DNA from: Aromatoleum sp. | Lineage (GTDB): Bacteria > Pseudomonadota > Gammaproteobacteria > Burkholderiales > Casimicrobiaceae | Length of the DNA: 5,957 bases | NCBI GenBank assembly: GCA_010365205.1 | Contig: JAAFGU010000163.1 | Coordinates: 1 to 5,957 of the forward strand | Direction: 5' to 3' | Shown here: piece after piece, positions 1 to 5,223 of the stretch | Position numbering within the stretch: the first letter of the stretch is position 1 | How the letters are laid out: each line of letters begins with the position of its first letter | Made by a program: the position numbers and the translations under genes | The notes under the pieces: generated by a model | What the model saw: only the letters and a program-made list of their open reading frames with translations | The model's database searches: none | Told to the model about the DNA's origin: nothing

Positions 1-324
1 CCCCCCCGACAGATCAGTTGATTTAGTCGGAAGATTGGCATTGCTGGTGCACGCCGAATGAAAAGGTACGGATACCGGCAGCCGGTCAGACCATGAGGAA
101 GTGGTCGCCGCGACGAGGCACTGAGAACGATGTCGCAGTTCGTGCGTGAAAGAAAACTGGCGCGGCGCCAAAGGTGGCCAAGCCATTGATCGGACCCGGT
201 CGGCCTGCCATGCGGCCGATTATGAGTCATTTCTGAAGTCCGCCACGATCGTCGGCGCGACGTGGTCAAGCGAGATCCATGCAGCAGACAGCAACCTAGA
301 ACCACTTGATGAGGGGAGCGAAAC
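1..324. other. Left-edge region without a firmly supported gene
   Basis: This stretch has lower G+C and weaker coding character than the rest of the window. It holds several small dyads: a bulged stem at 6-30 (CCGAC pairing with GTCGG, plus inner pairs), ACCGG-CAG-CCGGT at 74-86, and an odd-centred palindrome at 158-170. No U-rich tract follows the first stem, so calling it the terminator of an off-window gene would be a guess. I find no convincing sigma-70 promoter, tRNA or rRNA. The only reading frame worth naming is the doubtful one at 146-328, listed separately. Confidence 0.5.
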
Positions 325-328
325 GTGA
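146..328 (+). CDS. Doubtful small ORF (60 aa), possibly coupled to the next gene
   Basis: This frame opens with GTG and codes for 60 mostly polar residues with no signal peptide, membrane segment or recognisable domain. Its one attractive point is that its TGA stop overlaps the GTG start of the next gene as GTGA (325-328), the arrangement seen in translationally coupled gene pairs. Against it, I see no good ribosome binding site before base 146. An in-frame stop lies just upstream at 122-124, so no longer start exists, and third-position G+C is modest for this genome. It may be a real leader or small protein, or simply the spacer read in a lucky frame. The second is somewhat more likely. Confidence 0.22.
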   Translation: MKENWRGAKGGQAIDRTRSACHAADYESFLKSATIVGATWSSEIHAADSNLEPLDEGSET

Positions 329-684
329 TTATCGCCTTTGCAAATAACCAGGTGATGGTGGCCAACAACTCGATTACGACTATCATCTACACGGATCCGG
401 TCCCAATGGGGAAAAACGACCGGCTTACGTGCCACATCAACGTCGAATACATGTTCAATTCGGCGGCGCCGGGACTCAAGTACGTCGGAGAATTCAGCCT
501 GAATGGCTCCGATTGGCTGCCCAACCTCTCGGTGTCGGATAGCGTGAATGCGCCCGTTCAGAAGTCTTTGGCCCCCGTCATCTCACCCGCCGCATTCGTG
601 CGCTTCAGGTTCGAGTTTACCCCGGGTGCTGCCGTCGTCGGCGCCGTCAATTTCGATCTGCATGTCGACTTGGATCACTCATAG
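325..684 (+). CDS. Hypothetical beta-rich small protein (119 aa)
   Basis: I do not recognise this protein. The GTG start is preceded by GAGGGGAG at 311-318, a good ribosome binding site, and the frame closes with TAG at 682-684. The 119 residues alternate hydrophobic and polar positions in strand-like runs, including a FRFEF patch near residues 93-97 and VNFDLHVDLD near 108-117. Asn, Ser and Val are frequent. This suggests an all-beta sandwich fold, as found in small carbohydrate-binding or structural modules, but no family signature is visible. There is no signal peptide, no membrane segment and only one cysteine. It lies 135 bases upstream of the 181-residue protein on the same strand, and a hairpin just after its stop may separate their transcripts. 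That the ORF is coding is fairly likely; its function is unknown. Confidence 0.6.
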   Translation: MIIAFANNQVMVANNSITTIIYTDPVPMGKNDRLTCHINVEYMFNSAAPGLKYVGEFSLNGSDWLPNLSVSDSVNAPVQKSLAPVISPAAFVRFRFEFTPGAAVVGAVNFDLHVDLDHS

Positions 685-703
685 CTGGCGATGGAAGCGC
701 CAG
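685..703 (+). terminator. Hairpin directly after the stop at 684
   Basis: CTGGCG (685-690) and CGCCAG (698-703) form a perfect 6-bp stem around a 7-base loop, beginning on the base after the TAG stop. A 10-base palindrome (GGCCCGGGCC, 703-712) follows and could pair alternatively. There is no T-rich tract, so this is at best a weak intrinsic terminator or an mRNA 3'-end stabiliser. Its position right after the stop is the main support. Confidence 0.3.
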
Positions 704-819
704 GCCCGGGCCGCTCAACGCGCTTGGGGCCAAATGGCATGAAGTTAGCAATCTGCAGTGTCGATCGCCAGGAAAACTCGGCAAAGAAGGTATCGGAATA
801 GGACGCAGGAGCGTGTGTC

Positions 820-1365
820 ATGGACAGTCGCTTGTTTGAGCCAGATCTCCAACCCTGGCAACTCGGGCTCGACGCCGGCACGTCGCAACTCTACCGGATC
901 GTTCGGTCTCCGAACGACGCTACGACCGGCGTGGTAGCTACGAATCGCGCAATCGATCCCAGCGGAGCATCGGTCTTCGGAGCAATGACGCCCGCAGGCT
1001 ACGCTAGATCACTTGAATTGTCACAGCAACTGTTGGGTGCAGGGCATGGGGCCACGCCAGGCGCCCACACTGCCAGCATCGCAGGATTTCACTGGTGGGG
1101 ATACAGCTATTACATCTCGAAGGAAACCGTCGAAGATCTGAAGGCCGCGCTTGAGGCGGCAGCAGAGGAGCTCGCGGCGAACCCTGAGGCGGCTTCCGCC
1201 GCAGTCGCCGCCATTCTTGTCGCGCACGGCGTGACCGGGGGTATTTCCTCTGCAATTGCGGTTGTGATCGCGGCCCTCATCGCAGAGATGATTCTCGCCG
1301 AGTCATGCAATGGCGTAAACTTGAACATCCCATTCATTGGGCCTCCGAATTTCTCGTCAGCATGA
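820..1365 (+). CDS. Hypothetical protein with WWGY motif and Ala-rich hydrophobic C-terminal region (181 aa)
   Basis: The ATG start has a GCAGGAG ribosome binding site at 805-811 with 8-base spacing. Residues 1-88 are soluble-looking with no signal peptide. A Trp/Tyr-rich motif, HWWGYSYYIS, occupies residues 91-100. An Ala/Glu-rich helix (101-122) leads into a hydrophobic, small-residue-rich stretch (about 124-161) with a Gly-Gly turn near 140-141, which could form a helical hairpin. The protein ends with a short tail, CNGVNLNIPFIGP (163-175). From general knowledge, this order of aromatic Trp-Gly motif, Ala/Gly-rich hydrophobic helices and Gly-Val tail recurs in uncharacterised bacterial proteins that look like membrane-active or bacteriocin-like polypeptides; I cannot confirm membership here. 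No immunity or export gene is evident beside it. An alternative is a structural protein with a hydrophobic core hairpin. Coding status is likely; any function is inference. Confidence 0.7.
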   Translation: MDSRLFEPDLQPWQLGLDAGTSQLYRIVRSPNDATTGVVATNRAIDPSGASVFGAMTPAGYARSLELSQQLLGAGHGATPGAHTASIAGFHWWGYSYYISKETVEDLKAALEAAAEELAANPEAASAAVAAILVAHGVTGGISSAIAVVIAALIAEMILAESCNGVNLNIPFIGPPNFSSA

Positions 1366-1455
1366 TCTGACTCCGAATCGCTGCCTCGTTTGTCACTGGC
1401 ACGGCCCGTCCATCGTGGAGGAACGTCGGGCCCATATTCGGGCTCGGCGACTTCG

Positions 1456-1484
1456 TTGCGTCCATCGCCAAGGGGTGCTACGCT
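1456..1484 (+). promoter_or_regulatory. Possible sigma-70-type promoter for the FGE-like lipoprotein gene
   Basis: TTGCGT (1456-1461) and TACGCT (1479-1484) are separated by exactly 17 bases. They sit so that transcription would start near 1491, just ahead of the ribosome binding site at 1496-1500 and the ATG at 1505. Each hexamer matches the consensus at only about half of its bases. One copy of a 9-base direct repeat (CGTCCATCG at 1459-1467) overlaps the -35 element and spacer. Confidence 0.35.
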
Positions 1485-1504
1485 TGGTGTTTCACGGGAG
1501 CGAA

Positions 1505-2440
1505 ATGCTGCAGTACGTTCGTGCCGCGGGAGCCGTCGTCGCCCTATTGGCTGCGAGTTGCTCGGAGGCAGCCGCGCCGAACGAGAACGCAGGTTCGGCG
1601 GTCGCGATCACTCCCGGTGACATCAGGGCCGTGCTGACTGACCTACGACGATGGGATGCTGCGACCGACGCTCTGCGTCGCGCGGCAGGAGCGGAGGTCC
1701 CGCGTCGGGTGTCTGACTTCGTGCCGTTGCGCTTCGAGAAGTTCTCTTGCGGGGGAGCGGCGCAGGAGGTCGCGATCTACCGCCACGCGCGCACTGAGAT
1801 GGAATTCGTCCTGGTGCCTGGCGGTACGTTCACGCAGGGAGCGAATGAGATCGATAGTGCAGCGCCTGCGCACTCGGTGACGCTGACCAAGCCGTTTCTG
1901 ATCGCGCGGACGGTCTGCACGCAGTCGGTCTACGAGCGCGTCATGGGCGCCAATCCATCCCATTCCAAGGGACCGAGTCTCCCGGCCGAGAGTATGCCGT
2001 TCGGCGACGCGACGTCGTTCTGCGAGAAGGCAGGACTCACACTGCCGACGGAAGCGCAATGGGAGTATGCATGCCGCGCAGGTACGGCGTCGCCGTGGAA
2101 CTTCGGCGACAAGGAGAGCGACCTGACGACCTACGCGTGGTACTCCGCGAACGCGGAGGGTCACACGCATCCCGTCGCCGAGAAGCCGCCCAACGCACTC
2201 GGGCTGTACGACATGCATGGCAACGTCTGGCAGATGTGTGCGGACTGGCATCGCAAGTACGGTCCGGACCCGATCTCGGACCCGGCCAATTCGTCCGGGT
2301 CCGGCATCGTCCGCGTCTACCGCGGTGGAGCTTGGAACTCTCCCGCGGAGAACACTCGTGCCGCCGTGCGCGCTGGCGGTCCGGTCAAACTCGGGCGGGA
2401 CTTCACCGGATTTCGACCGGTCCGAATCGTCGAGTTGTGA
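1505..2440 (+). CDS. FGE/SUMF1-like domain lipoprotein, catalytic cysteines absent
   Basis: The chosen ATG follows GGGAG (1496-1500) with 4-base spacing. It opens a lipoprotein signal peptide: a short N-region with Arg6, a hydrophobic stretch (about 7-17) and a lipobox-like LAAS-C with Cys19 as the lipidation site. A longer in-frame start at 1337 would bury this signal, so I reject it. Of the 311 residues, about 101-308 form a formylglycine-generating-enzyme-like (sulfatase-modifying factor) domain. Its hallmarks are FVLVPGG (101-107), LPTEAQWEYACRAG (180-193), HGNVWQMCADW (238-248), RGGAW (273-277) and GFRPVR (302-307). True formylglycine-generating enzymes carry two copper-binding cysteines shortly after RGGSW; here the matching positions are Ser279 and Thr284. 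It is therefore probably not a sulfatase activator. It more likely uses the fold as a binding or structural module on the cell envelope, as many bacterial relatives seem to. Residues 20-100 are an unassigned linker. The gene ends tail to tail with the minus-strand gene. Confidence 0.9.
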   Translation: MLQYVRAAGAVVALLAASCSEAAAPNENAGSAVAITPGDIRAVLTDLRRWDAATDALRRAAGAEVPRRVSDFVPLRFEKFSCGGAAQEVAIYRHARTEMEFVLVPGGTFTQGANEIDSAAPAHSVTLTKPFLIARTVCTQSVYERVMGANPSHSKGPSLPAESMPFGDATSFCEKAGLTLPTEAQWEYACRAGTASPWNFGDKESDLTTYAWYSANAEGHTHPVAEKPPNALGLYDMHGNVWQMCADWHRKYGPDPISDPANSSGSGIVRVYRGGAWNSPAENTRAAVRAGGPVKLGRDFTGFRPVRIVEL

Positions 2441-2442
2441 GC

Positions 2443-2460
2443 CGGCGTCTGTCGACGCCG
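2443..2460. terminator. Hairpin between convergent stop codons
   Basis: CGGCGTC (2443-2449) and GACGCCG (2454-2460) pair perfectly over 7 bp around the 4-base loop TGTC. The dyad fills nearly all of the 21 bases between the plus-strand stop (2438-2440) and the minus-strand stop (2462-2464), so it would appear at the 3' end of both transcripts. Neither side has a run of T, so release may need Rho. The position makes a bidirectional terminator the simplest reading. Confidence 0.5.
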
Positions 2461-2461
2461 T

Positions 2462-2959
2462 TCACCCCTCCCGCACCCCGGCGAACCGCCACGTCGCGTC
2501 CGCGTCGCGGCGGAATCGGTACGTCTGCCGTCCCATCTCCGTGTCCTCGGGCGGCGCCCACGGGAGATGCGGACGCCAGAGCACGACCACGTCGGCGTAC
2601 GCGAGCCGTGTGGTGCCCTGCGGGATGCACACGGCCGCGGTGTACGAGCCGCGGTGGCGCTTGACGTGCGGGTGCGTGCCGGCAAACCGCCAGCCGCGAT
2701 CGTCGCGGTTGCGTTCCCACGCGAGGAAGAGCGTCGCCTGCTCGTCGGGATGCAGGCCCGCGCGCTTGCCCGGGACGCGCGCGAACGCGACGAGCAGATG
2801 GCGCGGCGACGGGTCGAGCCCGCCGAGCTTCTCGACGTCGGCCAGCACCTGCCGGACGGCGACCTGCCACATCTCGCGGTCGTCGCCGCCTCGCAGTTCC
2901 GGGGCGATCCGGGCCAGGATCTCGCCGCTCGTCTCGGTCATCTCGGTCGTGTCCTTCAC
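2462..2959 (-). CDS. Hypothetical protein (165 aa), downstream of the metal transporter
   Basis: I do not recognise a family. I place the start at the GTG at 2957-2959 because GGAGG lies on the minus strand at 2970-2966, exactly six bases upstream. An ATG 11 codons further out (2992) has no such site, and an ATG at 2939-2941 lies inside. The product is soluble with no signal peptide or membrane segment. It has an acidic, probably helical N-terminal part (1-50), then a Trp-, Arg- and His-rich region with strand-like runs such as HLLVAFARV (54-62) and ADVVVLW (122-128). The short motif WRFAG occurs twice (90-94 and 157-161), which hints at repeated strands in one beta domain. Third-position G+C is very high, as in its neighbours, supporting true coding. 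It follows the cation transporter by 87 bases on the same strand and may be co-transcribed, but that says little about function. Confidence 0.7.
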   Translation of the reverse strand: MKDTTEMTETSGEILARIAPELRGGDDREMWQVAVRQVLADVEKLGGLDPSPRHLLVAFARVPGKRAGLHPDEQATLFLAWERNRDDRGWRFAGTHPHVKRHRGSYTAAVCIPQGTTRLAYADVVVLWRPHLPWAPPEDTEMGRQTYRFRRDADATWRFAGVREG

Positions 2960-2965
2960 GGTGGG

Positions 2966-2970
2966 CCTCC
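2966..2970 (-). promoter_or_regulatory. Ribosome binding site that fixes a GTG start
   Basis: The minus strand reads GGAGG here, followed by CCCACC and then GTG at 2959-2957. This consensus match at ideal spacing decides the start of the 165-residue protein over the longer ATG frame beginning at 2992. Confidence 0.7.
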
Positions 2971-3046
2971 GGCGCTCGTCTGGAACGTTCATCGGCCACG
3001 GAGGGTTCGACGAACGGCCGGGTGCGATTCGGAAGCACCGTCCCCG

Positions 3047-3952
3047 TCAGTCCGCGACGTCCGGCTCGACGAACGAGAACGCGATCTCCGGCAGCGCCGC
3101 GCGCACCGCGGCCTCCGCGTCGTTCAGCCGGTCGACGAGACGGCGCGCGTCCCTCTCGTCGTCGGGCAGCTTCACCTTGATCGCGAGCATCACCTTGTGC
3201 GGGCCCGTCCACACGGCGATCAGCCGGAAGACGTCGAACCCGCGGTCCTTCCAGATGCGGCGGATCTGCGCGCGCATCTCCTCGTCCACGGAGAAGCCGA
3301 CGATGAGCCGCCGGATCTGCGCGCCGACGAAGAGCGCCACCGCGAGGAGCACGAGTCCGACGCCGATGGAGCCGGCGGCGTCGAACGCGGTGTGGTGCGT
3401 GACGAGCGCCAGCACGACCGACGTCAGCGCGAGCGCGAGGCCGACGAGCGCCGCGAGGTCCTCGAACGTGACGACGAGGAGGTCCACGTCGCCGGTGGTG
3501 CGCGCCCACTCGAGGAAGGGGCGGTCCTTCTTCGCGTCGCGCACCGCCGACCACGCCGCGCGGAAGCTCATCGCCTCGAGCACGAACGAGAAGAGCAGGA
3601 CGCCGACGGCCCACTGAACGTGGTCGAGTTCGTGCGGATCGATCAGCTTGTGGATGCCCTCGTAGACCGAGAACACGCCGCCGAGCGAGAAGAGCAGCAC
3701 CGCGACGAGCATCCCCCAGAAGTACGCCTCGCGGCCGTAGCCGAGCGGGTGCGCGTCGGTCGGCGCCTTCTTCGCGCGTGCGGCGCCGACGAGCAGGAGA
3801 GTCTGATTGCCGCAGTCGGCCGAGCTGTGGATCGCCTCTGCCATCATGGCGCCGGAGCCCGTCAGGAACGCGGCCGCGAACTTCGCCGCGGCGATGCCGC
3901 CGTTGGCGAGCAGAGCGAGGATGACGACCTTCTTCGAGCCGCCGTGGGACAT
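3047..3952 (-). CDS. Cation diffusion facilitator (CDF) family metal transporter
   Basis: This is an inner-membrane secondary transporter that likely exports a divalent metal such as zinc from the cytoplasm in exchange for protons. At 301 residues it has the family's usual length. Six membrane segments are visible at about 9-32, 34-57, 76-98, 112-132, 157-184 and 189-213, followed by a cytoplasmic domain (about 215-301) of the type that dimerises and senses metal. Family signatures are AEAIHSSADCGNQ (38-50), HPLGYGREAYFW (68-79) and FEDLAALVG (163-171). His42 and Asp46 in helix 2 and Asp165 in helix 5 match the positions of the transport site in well-studied members. Helix 5 has Val161 where E. 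coli YiiP has His153. The HSxAD and FED patterns resemble the ZnT9 (SLC30A9)-like branch rather than YiiP. Metal specificity cannot be read from this. The ATG lacks a strong ribosome binding site. The gene diverges from pdhA. Confidence 0.93.
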   Translation of the reverse strand: MSHGGSKKVVILALLANGGIAAAKFAAAFLTGSGAMMAEAIHSSADCGNQTLLLVGAARAKKAPTDAHPLGYGREAYFWGMLVAVLLFSLGGVFSVYEGIHKLIDPHELDHVQWAVGVLLFSFVLEAMSFRAAWSAVRDAKKDRPFLEWARTTGDVDLLVVTFEDLAALVGLALALTSVVLALVTHHTAFDAAGSIGVGLVLLAVALFVGAQIRRLIVGFSVDEEMRAQIRRIWKDRGFDVFRLIAVWTGPHKVMLAIKVKLPDDERDARRLVDRLNDAEAAVRAALPEIAFSFVEPDVAD

Positions 3953-3971
3953 GCGGGCACGTTCCGCCCGC
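3953..3971 (-). promoter_or_regulatory. Hairpin abutting the CDF transporter start codon
   Basis: On the minus strand GCGGGC (3971-3966), a 7-base loop GGAACGT and GCCCGC (3958-3953) form a perfect 6-bp stem ending on the base before the ATG. The only ribosome-binding-like bases (GGA) lie in the loop. It could modulate translation, or could be chance in GC-rich DNA. Confidence 0.25.
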
Positions 3972-3990
3972 GGACGCGCGCGTGTCCAAC

Positions 3991-4019
3991 TTGTTCCGGC
4001 TCGGCGCGCCGGGCATCAT
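3991..4019 (+). promoter_or_regulatory. Possible promoter for pdhA
   Basis: TTGTTC (3991-3996), a 17-base spacer and CATCAT (4014-4019) give three and four matches to the -35 and -10 consensus. The implied transcript start near 4026 leaves about 30 bases before the pdhA GTG, enough for its ribosome binding site at 4045-4050. The -10 element lies within the inverted repeat at 4010-4025. Confidence 0.35.
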
Positions 4020-4025
4020 CGCCCG
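4010..4025. promoter_or_regulatory. Inverted repeat over the putative pdhA -10 element
   Basis: CGGGC (4010-4014), ATCATC, GCCCG (4021-4025) is a perfect 5-bp dyad. A similar one, CGGGC-N7-GCCCG, lies at 3954-3970, 56 bases away start to start, in the same divergent spacer. A repressor operator is possible, but in such GC-rich DNA short dyads arise by chance. Confidence 0.25.
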
Positions 4026-4056
4026 TTTCGTCGCCCGGCCACCCAGGAGACTCCGC

Positions 4057-5223
4057 GTGAGCACCCCTCAAGGGTTCGTGTTCGAGATCCCCCCGCGCCT
4101 CACCGTCCTCGACGAGGAGGGCGTGCTCGTCGCGGGCAAGTCGCCGCCGATGCCGGACGCGAAGGCGTGCGAGCTCTACCGCCACATGCTGCGCGCGCGC
4201 CTCTTCGACGACCGCCTGCTGAAGCTCCAGCGCCAGGGCCGCATCGGTACCTTCGCGCCGAGTTTCGGCCAGGAGGCGTGTCAGGTCGGCTCGCTCGCGG
4301 CGCTCACGGCGAAGGACTGGTTCGTGCCGAGCTTCCGCGAGATGGCGGGGGCGCTCTACCGCGGCGCGCCGATGAAGTCGGTGCTGCTGTACGCGATGGG
4401 CTACGAGGAGGGCTCGATCGTGCCCGAGGGTGCCCGCGACCTGCCGGTGTCGATCCCCGTCGGCGGCCAGTCGGCGCACGCGGTCGGTCTCGCGTGGGCG
4501 ATGAAGCTGCAGAAGGATCCCGGCATCGCCATCTGCTACTTCGGCGACGGCGCCACGAGCGAGGGCATCGTCTACGAGTCGATGAACTTCGCCGGCGTGC
4601 TGCGTCTGCCGACGATCTTCTTCTGCCAGAACAACCAGTGGGCGATCTCGACGCCGCGCCGCCTCCAGACGGCGTCGGAGACGATCGCGCAGAAGGCGAT
4701 CGCGGCGGGCATCGAGGCGCGTCAGGTGGACGGCAACGATCTCTTCGCCGTCTACCAGGCCACGAAGGACGCCGCGGAGCTCGCGCGCTCCACGGGCATG
4801 TCGACGCTGATCGAGGCGATCACGTTCCGGCGCGGCGTGCACACCACCGCCGACGACCCGAGCGTCTACCGCACCAAGACCGAGGAAGAGGCGTGGGCGA
4901 AGCGCGACCCGATCGACCGCATGCGGAAGTTCCTCACCGTGAAGGGCGCGTGGAGCGACGCGAAGCAGGGCAAGGCCGAAGAGGAGATCAACGCGGAGAT
5001 CCAGCAGGCGATCGCCGACGCCGAGGCGTTCCGCCAGGCCGGACCGAGTCCGCTGATGATGTTCGACCACACGTTCTCGTACATGCCGCCGTATCTGAAG
5101 CGCCAGCGCGACGAGGCGGAGCGCGCGTTCACCGGCCGCGACGTGATGGTCGGCGTCTCCACCAAGAAGCAGGGCCAGGGCAGTTCGGCCGTGGTCGGCG
5201 AACTCGAAGAGGCAAAGGACTGA
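4057..5223 (+). CDS. pdhA: Pyruvate dehydrogenase E1 component, alpha subunit
   Basis: This is the thiamine-diphosphate-binding subunit of the E1 heterotetramer. With E1-beta it decarboxylates pyruvate and reductively acetylates the lipoyl group of E2, feeding acetyl-CoA into the citric acid cycle. I choose the GTG at 4057 because AGGAGA (4045-4050) sits six bases upstream; a GTG at 3982 would add 25 residues but lacks a site. The 388 residues show the thiamine-diphosphate motif starting GDG at 163-165 and ending at NN (192-193), and the loop HTTADDPSVYR (262-272), where His262 is the expected active-site histidine. TFAPSFGQEA (65-74) and the overall alignment by eye favour the Bacillus PdhA type over branched-chain ketoacid E1, though 2-oxoacid substrate is not fully decided by sequence. 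The C-terminus runs somewhat past the Bacillus protein and ends in a Gly/Ser/Lys-rich tail (about 365-388). Third codon positions are almost all G or C. It overlaps pdhB by one base. Confidence 0.94.
   Translation: MSTPQGFVFEIPPRLTVLDEEGVLVAGKSPPMPDAKACELYRHMLRARLFDDRLLKLQRQGRIGTFAPSFGQEACQVGSLAALTAKDWFVPSFREMAGALYRGAPMKSVLLYAMGYEEGSIVPEGARDLPVSIPVGGQSAHAVGLAWAMKLQKDPGIAICYFGDGATSEGIVYESMNFAGVLRLPTIFFCQNNQWAISTPRRLQTASETIAQKAIAAGIEARQVDGNDLFAVYQATKDAAELARSTGMSTLIEAITFRRGVHTTADDPSVYRTKTEEEAWAKRDPIDRMRKFLTVKGAWSDAKQGKAEEEINAEIQQAIADAEAFRQAGPSPLMMFDHTFSYMPPYLKRQRDEAERAFTGRDVMVGVSTKKQGQGSSAVVGELEEAKD

Noticed and set aside
1..7. Run of seven C at the left edge
   Set aside because: A short homopolymer at a window edge may be chance or a sequencing artefact; nothing around it supports a phase-variable tract.
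1337..1504. In-frame upstream ATG that would lengthen the FGE-like protein by 56 residues
   Set aside because: The extension is Arg/His/Cys-rich, overlaps the previous gene by 29 bases, and would bury a clear lipoprotein signal that begins at 1505 behind a good ribosome binding site.
1643..2251. Minus-strand open frame of 202 codons
   Set aside because: It lies entirely antisense to the FGE-like lipoprotein gene, and its product is Arg-rich with no domain.
3021..3039. GGTGC / GCACC stem just downstream of the transporter stop
   Set aside because: The stem is only 5 bp with a 9-base loop and no T tract. It is too weak to call a terminator between two genes that are probably co-transcribed.
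3982..4056. Upstream GTG start for pdhA
   Set aside because: It has no ribosome binding site and adds residues not expected in the family, whereas the GTG at 4057 follows AGGAGA at ideal spacing.
4026..4056. Thiamine-diphosphate riboswitch before pdhA
   Set aside because: The leader implied by the likely promoter is only about 30 bases, and no conserved TPP riboswitch core such as CUGAGA is visible in the spacer.
2403..4064. Very long open frame on the minus strand (553 codons), and a plus-strand one at 2567-4060
   Set aside because: Both overlap the transporter and the 165-residue gene in other frames. They code for Arg/Ala/Pro-rich sequence without domains, the usual product of GC-rich codon bias that removes stops in shadow frames.
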